From: Ipomoea triloba | Lineage: Eukaryota; Streptophyta; Magnoliopsida; Solanales; Convolvulaceae | Reading direction: 5' to 3' | Length of the DNA: 64,000 nucleotides | NCBI RefSeq assembly: GCF_003576645.1 | Contig: NC_044925.1 | Location: 17,309,846 to 17,373,845 of the forward strand | Shown here: in pieces, positions 30,073 to 40,894 of the stretch | Layout: each line of letters opens with the position of its first letter | Position numbering within the stretch: position 1 is the stretch's first letter | The notes under the pieces: generated by a model | Told to the model about the DNA's origin: nothing | Seen by the model: only the letters and a program-made list of their open reading frames with translations | The model's database searches: none | Position numbers and translations under genes: made by a program

Positions 30073-32253
30073 ACCCACGTAGTTGATGGAGAATGGAGCT
30101 CGAAATCGTAGCAATTGTTCGCGTTTCTACCGTCCCGTTTGTGTTCTTCGCTTCGAGTGGATGAAAATGAACGAAATAGGGCGTAGCAACAACGGTTATA
30201 TTCCCTTTCCCAAATCCAACCATCAACAACAGTCAAAGGCCAAATAATACAAATAGGAAAAGACTTTTTTACCCCTCTCAATTAAGGATTAACGTGGGTT
30301 TAATGTTTTCCGGCCGTTTTTGGCCGGCAATTTGGCCGGCTGGACCAAAATTGAGAAAAAATGCATAGTCATGGTACGTAATTAACATTTTTGAAAGTCA
30401 CGGATAGCAATTAACAATACTACAATAGTCATTGGACCAAAATGACAATTTTCTCTTTTATTAATTTTCTCTCGCAGCATTTTGACTTTTCTATTTACAT
30501 CACTATTTGAGTAAAAGTTGAAGGCATTTCTTTATGCTAAGTATTAGACCACAGTTATTGACCACAACACAAGATCTCCATTAGTCCATTACGACGCTTG
30601 AAAAACTTTTGCCTTAGTCTCCTAAAAATTTAAAAAAAAAAATTCTCTTATCTATCTTCCTCCATGAAAATTGTGCACTAATATGAGCCATCTACGTTAA
30701 CAATCGTAGATATTTGATAGCCAAAAACTGTTACATTTAATAACACTAAATATTATTTTAAGAGTTTTTTCCCAAAATGGTCCCTCGACTATTGCTCATT
30801 CTCAATTTTTCATTTCGACTTTCAATTGCACCTAATGTGCTCCCTCGACTTTCAAAAACTCACCCAATTTGGTCCTTCGTTACATATTCCGTCAAATCAG
30901 TGTTAAAATGGGGGTATTTTCGTCCATTTACCTATTGTTATCCTAATAAACATTGAGAAATAGTTGAGGGACCATTTTGAGAATAGTTAAGGGACCATTT
31001 TGGGAAAAAACTATTTTATTTATTTTATTTTTGTTTATTTTCATTTTTTAGACTCTATAAAATTAGAATTTCTATACATTTTTTTCTTACAAATATAAAT
31101 AGTTAAAATCGTGCTATCCATCCTAAAAATTTTTAACTTTTTTATAGACTTTTTCCCTCTATCTAAATATACAAACTATTCCTATGCAGATTTATAATAA
31201 GTTTCGTAAATTTCATAAATACTCATTTTTTAAGCACCGATTAAAATAATTCTTAGTCACATCTGTAGTACTAAATATATTAATTTGGATTTTTTTTATA
31301 AATAAGATATAATATTATTAAACTCAAATAATTAAAAATAATGTGCCCACAGCACAAAAGATTTTATGATTGACTTAAAAATTAACTATAAATTTTATTG
31401 TTGAATACAAATTGACAATTATTAAACATTATTTATAATAATTATTGTGTCCCGTGTAATATACTAAAATTATTAGGTAGGATTTTTATAATTAATGTAT
31501 AATTTAATTAAATCAAAATTATTAAACATAATGTGTCCACATTACAAAATAAATTATACTTGCCTTAATAATTAATAAAAAAAATAAAAAGAGGAAAACA
31601 TATAAAAGATGTCATACAATATCTTAAATAATGTAAATTAATATAAAATTTAATAATTATTTCGAAATCAAATACAGAAAATATTGCAGGAAACATTGAC
31701 GAGATTTTACTTTTCGGCTCACCTGAGAAGTTTACTAGAAAAATTTACCTCTCGGTCCAATATTTTCCCTACATTTTACACTCTTTGGGTGTCTACGCTT
31801 GAAAAAATATATATTATTTTCAATGGTAAAAGTAATATTTAATGTGATACATAGTGATTGATTGTCTATGAACATAAAAAAAAATAAAAAAAAGTATGAG
31901 TATTTATGAAATTTACGGAACTTATTGTAAAACTTCATAGGAATAGTTTGTATATTTAGAGGGGAAAAGTCTGTAAAGAAAGTTAAAAATTTTGAGATTG
32001 GATTGCGCGATTTTAACTATTTATATTTGTAAGAAAAAAATGTATAGAAATTCTAATTTTATAGAGTCTAAAAAATGAAAATAAACAAAAATGAAATAAA
32101 TAAAATAGTTTGATGAGAACTGAATATTGTATTGATTCAATTGAACAATTACAATGATGAGGAATAGGAGATATATATACTAGGGGAGTCTCATGTAGAG
32201 TAGGATAGCTAGTCCTAACGTGACTCAAACTCAGAGAGTCCTAATACTCCCCC

Positions 32254-33834
32254 TCAAGCGCAGGGTAAACTACTAACCTGAAGCTTGTCCCTAAGAAAAG
32301 AAAATCTAGGACTAGGCAAAGCTTTTGTAAAGATATCAGCTAATTGATCTTTTGTGGAAATAAAGTTAACCTGAATATCTCCATTGGCAACCCTATCTCT
32401 AACAAAGTGGTAGTCAATCTCCACGTGCTTAGTTCTTGCATGAAAAATTGGATTTGCACACATATAAGTAGCACCAAGATTGTCACACCATAATTTGGGA
32501 GTAAGGATGCCATCAATTTTGATCTCACGCAGCAAGGACATGATCCATATGACCTCAGCACAAACATCAGCCAAGGCTTTATACTCAGCTTCCGTGGATG
32601 ATCTTGCAACTGTCTTCTGTTTCTTGCACACCCAAGAGATAAGATTGGTGCCAAGAAACACTGCATACCCACTAGTAGATTTACGGTCCTCAGGACAACC
32701 AGCCCAGTCAGAATCAGAGAAAGCATGAAGCTCTCTAGAATTTGACTGAGTTACACGCAAGCCGAATGAGAGGGTGCCTTTGACATACCTTAGCACTCGT
32801 TTTAGCTGCTCCTAGTGAGACAATGTTGGAGCATGCATATGTTGACACAATTGATTGACCGCAAAGGATAAGTCTGGCCGTGTAATTGTGAGATACTGGA
32901 GAGCACCAGCCAAACTCCTGTATTTCGTTGGATCTTCATATGAATCTGAATTAAGCAATGGAGTTTTCGATGTAGAAATAGGAGTGGCGAGAGGTTTACA
33001 ATCAGTCATTCCAGCCCGTTTCAAGATGTCTGACATGTACCGCTGCTGAGAAAGAATAACACCATTGCTAGTTTTGACTAGCTCAATTCCAAGAAAGAAA
33101 CCAGGTTCACCAAGATCTCTAATTTTGAAAGCATTAGACAGTTTAGAGAGTAAATCAGACACTAGTAGCTCATCAGTCCCCATTACCAAAATGTCATCAA
33201 CATATACTAAAAGATACACACATGCAGAACCACGAGAGTAATAGAATAACGACACATCAGTCTTTGAAGCTATAAACCCAACAGAGAGTAAAAACGTATG
33301 CAGCCGATTAAACCAAGCTCGTGGAGCTTGCTTTAAGCCATATAAGGAACGCCTCAACAGACAAACGTGATCAGGTAATTGAGCATCAGCATACCCGGGT
33401 GGTTGACGCATATAAACAGTCTCAGCCAAATCACCATTCAAAAATGCATTGTGTACGTCAAGCTGCCTAACCACCCAACCTGAGGAAATAGCCAAACTCA
33501 AAAGCAATCTGACTGTAGTGGGTTTCACAACTGGACTAAAGGTGTCAAAAAAGTCCTGACCAGGAACTTGATTAAACCCTTTCGCCACAACTCTCGCCTT
33601 ATGCCTCTCTATTGAACCATCAGCTTTACGTTTAGTACGAAAAACCCACTTACACCCAATCACATTCATACCTGGGCGAGGAGGAACTAGAACCCAAGTC
33701 TGATTGTGCAAAAGTGCATTGAACTCCAGATCCATTGCCTCTCGCCATTCAGAAAATTTAACTGCCTGAGTGTAGCAAGTGGGCTCGGTAGGACCTCCTG
33801 AGCAGAGAGAGCCAAAAGTGGAGCCACAGACCAA
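32254..33834 (-). pseudogene. copia reverse transcriptase and RNase H
   Basis: RT motifs in order are VIGCKWVFRTKRKADG, VRQLDVHNAFLNGDL, LYGLKQAPRAWF and the catalytic YVDDILVMG. A single stop (TAG at about 32812) follows HMHAPTLSH. RNase H then continues in the same element with [37 protein letters not shown] and QLADIFTKALPSPRF, ending at 32254. This element could be rescued in trans but cannot make a full Pol itself. Confidence 0.85.
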
Positions 33835-34949
33835 CTCCTCGTAGCCATTGCATGGGAGCGAACAGTCGGACGTGTGGACTTGCCACGGGGTCGTCCTCTT
33901 TGACGAGTAGGAGCAGCAGTGGTGGTGACAGGAGAATCAGCCTGAGCAAAATCAGCAAGAGAAGATGGCAATACCTGTAAAACCGATTCAGCCCACGGCT
34001 TCTGCACAGAGGGAGGAGATGGCACAGCAACCCTACTAATAAAGGGAAACACATTCTCGTCAAAGTGTACATGTCTGCAGATATAAATCTTATTAGTCAT
34101 TAAGTCCATGCATCTGTACCCCCTAAAAGACTCAGGATAACCTAAGAAGACACAAGGAGATGACCGATACGACATTTTGTGACGATTATAAGGACGCAAG
34201 TGAGGATAACAAAGACAACCAAACACACGAAGAAAAGAGTATGAGGGAGAAGATTTATGTAACAATAAATGAGGACTGGAATTCTGCAAAACACTAGATG
34301 GCATTCTATTAATCAAGTAAACAGCAGTTTCAAAAGCAAAGTCCCAAAAACGAGATGGAACAGACGCACGAGCCATAAGAGTAAGACCAGTTTCGACAAT
34401 ATGCCTGTGCTTCCTCTCAACACGACCATTCTGTTCATGAGTGTAGGCACAGGATTGTCTATGATTAATCCCTAACTGAAGAAGAACAGTATGTAACTTT
34501 TTGTATTCAGCTCCTAAGTCAGACTGAATAGCCTTAATTTTGCGATTAAATGACCGTTCAACTAAGGCACGAAACTTGTCAAAAATGGCATACAAGTCAG
34601 ACTTCAATTTCATAGGATAATACCACGTGTAACGAGAATGGTCATCAACAAAAAGAACAAAATAACGATAACCAGAAGAAGACAAAACAGGAGCTGGTCC
34701 CCAAATATCAGTATAAATCAAATCAAGAATATTCGAACTAACAGAGTCTACACGTGGCAAAGGGAAACGAGTAGACTTGCCCAATTGACACGCAGAACAC
34801 AAAGAAGAAGTAGAACGATTATTGCGACTAGAACCACTAACAGAACAAAAAGGAAGAATACGATCTAAGACTCGTTGATGAGGATGTCCCAAACGATCAT
34901 GCCATATGGAAGAGGAAGCACGGGACGAGATAAACGCACGGGGACTGTT
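33760..34949 (-). pseudogene. copia integrase
   Basis: It opens with the pre-integrase HDRLGHPHQRVLD and the HHCC-type end CSACQLGKS. The integrase core follows with DLIYTDIWGP, KAIQSDLGAEY and EQNGRVERKHRH, giving the DDE triad. The conserved FGCLCYPHLRPYN and LGYP-YRCMD motifs come next. The frame is lost near 33760, where LATLRQLNFLNGE continues in the neighbouring frame as TQAVKFSEWREAM, so one frameshift separates it from RT. Confidence 0.85.
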
Positions 34950-36350
34950 TTACGGAATGGGCAACGTGTAGAGACCACCGCAACTATTGCCGCGAAGAAG
35001 AATTGCCTTGGTTGCTATATCCTTCACAACAAAAAAGGATGGATGAAACTCAAAAAAGACTTTATTATCTTTTGCAAAGCGTTGCACAGATAAAAGAGAG
35101 GAAGACAAACCAGGAACATGTAAAATATCAGACATCCTAAATACTTTAGACGGGGTAGAAAAAGAAGCATGACCAGTATGACTAATAAGCAAACCTGTAC
35201 CATCACCAACTCGAAGAGCATCACCACCAGTGTACTCTTCAGATGTAGAGAGCGTAGCAATATCAGGGGTCGCGTGATTTGTCGCCCCAGTGTCTAGAAT
35301 CCAAAGATGCGAGTTAGACACAAGATTCGGCGCATTCTCAGCATATGTTAAATGAGCTTGGAGTCCACGGCCAATTAAAGAAAAACAGGCTGGTGCAAGA
35401 TGACCATAATTGCCACATAATTGGCATTGAGGCTGCCAATTACCACCACGTCGCCCACGTGACCTGCCACCGCCATGCGAGCCACGTCCACGCTGCACAC
35501 CACCGCCCTGCTGCTGTTGGTCGGCGAAAACAGCACCGCCACGTGACTGATTCCCACCGCGGCGATTCGATCCGCCACGCCAAGACCGCGACCGACCTCC
35601 ACTACCACGCTGGCCAACAAAAGCCGCAGCTGTAGGGGCTGGAACACTGCCATAGCTATCACCGGTAGCGAACTCATGCGAGCCAAGGAGATCGGCGAGT
35701 TCGGGAAGACGCACCGGCTGACCTCGAACATTCAAAGAGGCTACGATAGAGTGATATTCTGGACGTAAACCTCTGAAAATATACATATTTTGATCCTCCA
35801 AAGGAACCGCACGGCCAGCAAGAGCTAGATCTTCCACCATAACTTGCGCACGAGCAATGTAGTCGACGGCGGAGGCATCACCTTGGCGTATTGTTTGCAG
35901 CTGTCCAAGAATATGCATAATCCGAGCTTGACTGGAAGAAGCGAGAGCCTGCTCAAGCGCCAACCAGAGATCACGCGACGTAGTGCAAACAATTGCGAGG
36001 TACATAACTTCCGACGAAAGTGAAGAGATTAACATGCTAAGGACCGCCTGATCTTGGCGCACCCATGGAGCATGCAGCGGGTTGGGTAGAGCAGCAGCAG
36101 CGGAGGAGCCTTCAGAAACGGGAAGAAAACGATTAGGGCAAGAGTTCGTGCCATCAACGAAACCCATGAGGTCGTGCCCACGAAGAAACGGAATAACCTG
36201 CGTCCTCCAAAACAAGAAATTCTTGTTCGTTAGCTTAATGCTAACATAGTGATGCGCAGCAGACAGAGAAGCGGCTGCTGAAGAAACCGCAGAAGAAATA
36301 GCTGCATCAGAAACGGTCCGTTCGGAAGAATTAACAGAGCCGTCATCCAT
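34950..36350 (-). CDS. copia gag and protease
   Basis: From ATG 36350 the ORF has a Gag domain (LTNKNFLFWRTQVIPFLRG, then GFVDGT), a Gly/Arg-rich stretch, a zinc knuckle CQLCGNYGHLAPAC and the protease LWILDTGATNHAT (DTGA active site). It ends at an in-frame TAA (34950-34952) after GLYTLPIP, upstream of the integrase. In copia elements Gag and Pol are normally one polyprotein, so this stop is probably a late mutation. Confidence 0.85.
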   Translation of the reverse strand: MDDGSVNSSERTVSDAAISSAVSSAAASLSAAHHYVSIKLTNKNFLFWRTQVIPFLRGHDLMGFVDGTNSCPNRFLPVSEGSSAAAALPNPLHAPWVRQDQAVLSMLISSLSSEVMYLAIVCTTSRDLWLALEQALASSSQARIMHILGQLQTIRQGDASAVDYIARAQVMVEDLALAGRAVPLEDQNMYIFRGLRPEYHSIVASLNVRGQPVRLPELADLLGSHEFATGDSYGSVPAPTAAAFVGQRGSGGRSRSWRGGSNRRGGNQSRGGAVFADQQQQGGGVQRGRGSHGGGRSRGRRGGNWQPQCQLCGNYGHLAPACFSLIGRGLQAHLTYAENAPNLVSNSHLWILDTGATNHATPDIATLSTSEEYTGGDALRVGDGTGLLISHTGHASFSTPSKVFRMSDILHVPGLSSSLLSVQRFAKDNKVFFEFHPSFFVVKDIATKAILLRGNSCGGLYTLPIP

Positions 36351-36775
36351 TGGAAAATAAACCTAGGCTAGCTGATACCAGATGAGAACTGAATATTGTA
36401 TTGATTCAATTGAACAATTACAATGATGAGGAATAGGAGATATATATACTAGGGGAGTCTCAGGTAGAGTAGGATAGCTAGTCCTAACGTGACTCAAACT
36501 CAGAGAGTCCTAATAAGTTTTTCCCAAAATGGTCCCTTGACTATTCTCAAAATGGTCCCTCAACTATTTCTCAATGTTTACTAGGCTAACAATAGGTAAA
36601 TGGACGAAAATACCCTCTATTTTAACACTGATTTGACGGAATATGTAACGGAGGACCAAATTGGGTGAGTTTTTGAAAGTCGAGGGAGTATATTAGGTGG
36701 AATTGAAAGTCGAAATGCAAAATTGAGAATGAGCAATAGTCGAGGGACCATTTTGGGAAAAAAATCTTATTTTAA

Positions 36776-37438
36776 TTATATTACAGTTTCATTTAACAAT
36801 ATAATATACGTTGTTGAATGAACTCTATTTTTTAGTTTAATCTTTCACATACAATAGTTTCATTTTAATAACACTAAAGTATCATTTTAATTATATTACA
36901 ATTTCAATTGACGACAACTATAGTCCATTCTTAATAAGGAACGGCATTTTTCCTAAACTAACTTGGCAATAAGCATATTTTGACAATAATTACAGCCAAT
37001 AACAAATTAAAAACTAACCGTGATGGTGATGATAAAACATCAAAGCTTAGAAGTATCATATTTATATGCAACCCTAAATTTGTACAAGTACGAAAATACT
37101 CTTATACTATAGGCCCGACGCACTCCGCTTTGCTCTATTTCTTATATGAGACATACTCAATAAATAAGGTTATAAGTTTAATTATTATCCTCTTAGTGAT
37201 ATAAAAGTCATCAAAAAAGGGATCAAACACATGTCATCCCCAGTAACATCCAAACATATGAGACATACACAAAAGGTTGTTTTATTTTAATTTACATCCC
37301 AATAATGATAAGCTGAAACTACACATAAAATGACTCCTACGCTCTTAGACGGGCGTACTTGAATATAAGAGTGGAGAATAATTCAACTTCTGGTATTGAA
37401 GAAAAATAGATGTAGCAAACCAAAACAGTATGTGAAAT
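36776..37438. other. Intergenic DNA 3' of the receptor kinase
   Basis: AT-rich; no gene or repeat boundary recognised. It should contain the 3' UTR and polyadenylation signals of the kinase gene on the minus strand. Confidence 0.5.
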
Positions 37439-40400
37439 TTAAGCTATGAAATCTGATTCAATCTCAAATGCTTCCATGGCCGAGGGGAGATGAGAATGAG
37501 ATGCTTTAATGGAGTCCAACTCCGATGCCACTTCTTTCATGGTAGGCCTTTTCTTTCCGTTCATGTTCAAGCAACGCTGCGCAAGCCAAGCCATTGCCAC
37601 AACATCTTCCTTTTTGCCTTGCTCTATAACTTCCACGTCAAGAATCTCCATGAGACGGTTCTCTTCCATGCACAATAGAAAACGTGATACCAAGCTCCTA
37701 TCTTCATCATCTTCCACTTCAAATGAAATTGGCTTTTGTCCTGTCAATAGCTCAGCAAGGACAACTCCGAAGCTGTAAACGTCACTCTTTTCTGTGAACT
37801 GACTAGTCTGAAAATACTCAGGGTCTAAATAGCCAAATGTTCCCTTCACTATGGTAGTCAAGTGAGTTTTGTCAATTGAAATGGACCTTGAGATTCCAAA
37901 ATCTGAAACCTTAGCTCGAAATTTCTCGTCCAGAAGAATGTTACCCGACTTGATGTCTCTGTGGTAGATGGGAACTGATGTTGCAGAGTGGAGATAAGCT
38001 AATGCACAAGCCACATCGGATGCAATTCTGAGACGAATATCCCATGAAAGAGGAATGAGTTCGTCATCAAAATTGTTTTGTATAAGGCCAAAAAGTGTTC
38101 CATTTGGTATAAATTCATAAACCAAAATGGGAACTTCGGTCTCCAAACAACACCCCATGAGTTTGACAACATTCCTATGATTAATTTGGGAAAGAATGAC
38201 AACCTCATTGATGAATGGCTCCAACTGGTTCTCGTCCACTGCTTGAGATTTCTTAACTGCAACTATTTGCCCATCAATTAACATTCCTTTGTACACTGTG
38301 CCTTGCCCACCTCGGCCTACTATTCTATCGGCATTGAAGTGATCCGTGGCCTTATCCAACTCACTTGCTGTGAAAATCTTAGTTTTCTCTACTGTCCCTT
38401 CTTTGGCTAAGAGTTGTTGTTGTAATAGGAGACCTCCATTACGCTTGAAGAATTTCTCCCTCAACTTTTTCATCTTCATCTTCTTGATGGCTTTATAGAG
38501 GATGACACAAGCCCATATTAAGATCACAAATCCAAAACTTGCACTAACACCTGAGATTGAGCAATGCAAGGGAGGAATCTCCATAAGATTTATACCGACA
38601 TGGATGCATATATGTAATCTGAGATTATTACAAAAATCAGTTATGTTTATCCTCACCATTTTCTTATTTTATAGGTTCCATCCATATATAGTGTCTCTTA
38701 GTCTAAATAGGCCAATCCAACCCATGATAAAATTTAGCAGAAAATGAATCTTTAAAAATGATACTAACAAAATATATAACAGCCTACAAGAGCTAATCAG
38801 TTGGTTTTTGAATATTAGATTTTAGGCCAGGACACAAGATTTTAGCCTAATAGCAATTGCAGTGTGGCAATTACACTTAATGTGATGGACTTATTGTCGA
38901 CACCAAACACTGGTCCACCTAATGAGTCTGAGTCACTGTGGTTTGTATTGGATGTGAGGCTCTAGGGACTAAGAAATTGCCCCTTTTGTGGGCAATAAAA
39001 TATATCAACACGATGATAATATACGCCTACCAATAATAGCGGGCCGCATTTTATTACTGCTAATCTCGTCATCGATGTCCCTCTGTTCTGCAAGATGTAA
39101 AAACACAAAATATCAACAAAGCACTAATCCAACCTTGCCTGCCAAAATGCAAGTTGATGTTGTTGACACTGAAAAAACTGTACAATGTTGAATGCATAGA
39201 AAAGAATAGAATAACATATGCATACCACATCCATCGGAGAAGTAAGCATTCCTGCCTTTAATTCCGCAGTCACATTGCAAATAATTATGGCGTTGTAGTT
39301 GCGGATTGATGTATGTAGAAGGAGAACAGTACTTAGAGTAGGAGGGAGGCACGTCGTCTTCTGTTATGGTCCATCTCAATTCCACCGGGACAACCACCAC
39401 TTCCTGCTGCCTGCTTGGAAGGCTTTGAAGTGTAGTTGGCAAAGAAGAAGAAGCACTGAGAAAGAAGGCATAGTTGCAGGCCGCGCTGATGGAAGAGTGT
39501 GTGAAGTTGACTTGGTATGTGTTTACATCGTAATCAAAAGTAAGATAGTGGCAGTTTATGCCATGGCAATCATATGCAGTTTTGGGTGCAGTGTTTTTGC
39601 TGCAGTTCAACTTGTAACCGTGTTGTTCCAATTCTTCACCGGCCATAGTGATAAAAGCGTTTCCACAACCAAAAAACATGAAGTTGTTGCCAATTGAGTA
39701 AAAAAAGGGGCTTCCAGATAATTTTGTGTTGGGAATTAGGGAGAAATTGCTTCCCTTGACTGACCTTGTGGTTTGACAGGAAGGAGAGATTGACTCTTTT
39801 ACTGTTATTGTTTGTGACTCATAGGACATGCCCAGAATCTCAACTCCCCCGGAAATGGAGTTCAAGTAGGGCTTCTTGGAACCATCGGAAGATTGTGTGC
39901 AATTTATGAGGAACCATTTGTTCAAATAGCAACTTTTGCTGCCTCCATTTCTAATTCCAAATGGGTAGTAAATGTTTACAGTTCCGCACTTATCTTGACA
40001 ACCCTTCGGAACAATATTCTGCCTTGCTTTTGCCCACAATGCCCATGCATCATCCCATGCTACAAATAGTGATAAACAATGTCAAGTACAATACAAATTT
40101 GTACAAGTGCATTCACGAGAATGCACTTTACGTATCACCCAAAAAAAAATAGTGATACATTAGCAAATATTCCAAATTTTGAAATGTATCTAATTAATGA
40201 TATATAGAACTGCACTCAAAATTCTTTAATGTACTTTACAATCACTCATTACACTTTATAGTAGTGTTAGTCATATTGACTTTAAAGTCTAAAATACTTA
40301 TTAAACATTTAAACACACACACTCTCTCTCTATATATATATATATATATCTATATATATATATATATATATATATATGGTAGGATTCCAGTGAGAACACT

Positions 40401-40851
40401 TGTTTAGGTAAGATCGTGAGATCAAATCTTGTGCGTAATTTTTTTTAATGATTTAGATTGATTGACACACACACTCCATTTGCACACATTTAATCACCAT
40501 TCGCACACACTTCAACTTGGAATCTTAATCAATCAAGACCATTAAAATATTTTGAGATCAAATCTTGTACATCAATCTAAAAAATTTTAATGGTCCAAAT
40601 TGTTTGACACACTCACTCCGTTCGCACACATTTAATCACCATTTGCACACATTTAATCACATTTGCACACACTTAATCACCGTTCGCACACATGTTATCC
40701 CCGTTTGCCCACACTTCAACTTAGAATCTTAAATCAATCTAGACCCTTAAATTATTACATGGATGCACAAGATTTGATCTTACGATCTTACCTAAACAAG
40801 TGATCTCATATGATCCTAACTCTCTCTCTCTCTCTCTCTCTCCCTCTCTCC

Positions 40852-40894
<43 letters not shown>

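Larger units (their letters stand above)
25484..30455 (+). mobile_element. MuDR-type MULE, copy A
   Basis: It is bounded by GAGAAAATTGCCATTTTGG and its complement CCAAAATGACAATTTTCTC. The TIRs are about 225 bases (25484-25705 and 30230-30455) and include a GC-richer block AACGGCCGGAAAACATTAA. Inside are a MuDR-family transposase (+) and a convergent two-exon GRF-zinc-finger gene (-). This convergent two-gene plan recalls MuDR, where mudrA and mudrB converge. I do not find a clean 9-bp target duplication. Copy B is at 56186-60723 in the opposite orientation. Confidence 0.85.
32112..36515 (-). mobile_element. Young Ty1/copia element (Ale/Retrofit-like)
   Basis: Two 135-base LTRs (32112-32246 and 36381-36515) differ at one position (T/G in GTCTCAKGTAGAG). 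The 5-bp repeat AGTTT flanks the element (32107-32111 and 36516-36520). Read on the minus strand, the primer-binding site TGGTATCAGCTAGCC (36380-36366) directly follows the 5' LTR and the polypurine tract TTGAGGGGGAG (32257-32247) precedes the 3' LTR. With these limits the LTR runs TATTAGGAC to GTTCTCATC rather than TG to CA. Gag and pol order is complete, with three lesions. Confidence 0.9.
30762..36766. mobile_element. Non-autonomous MULE with very long TIRs, split by a copia element
   Basis: The ends GAGTTTTTTCCCAAAATGG and (complement) GATTTTTTTCCCAAAATGG are flanked by the perfect 9-bp repeat TTATTTTAA (30753-30761 and 36767-36775). The left arm 30762-31237 is mirrored by 31889-32111 plus 36521-36766, so the TIR is about 470 bases. 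The loop (about 31238-31888) is AT-rich with no gene. The copia element 32112-36515 sits inside the right arm. Without it the element is about 1.6 kb. Confidence 0.85.

Noticed and set aside
39113..39225. Extension of exon 2 past 39226 as one ectodomain ORF
   Set aside because: The reading continues through a GTATGC donor into intron sequence; using the donor gives phase agreement with the next exons.
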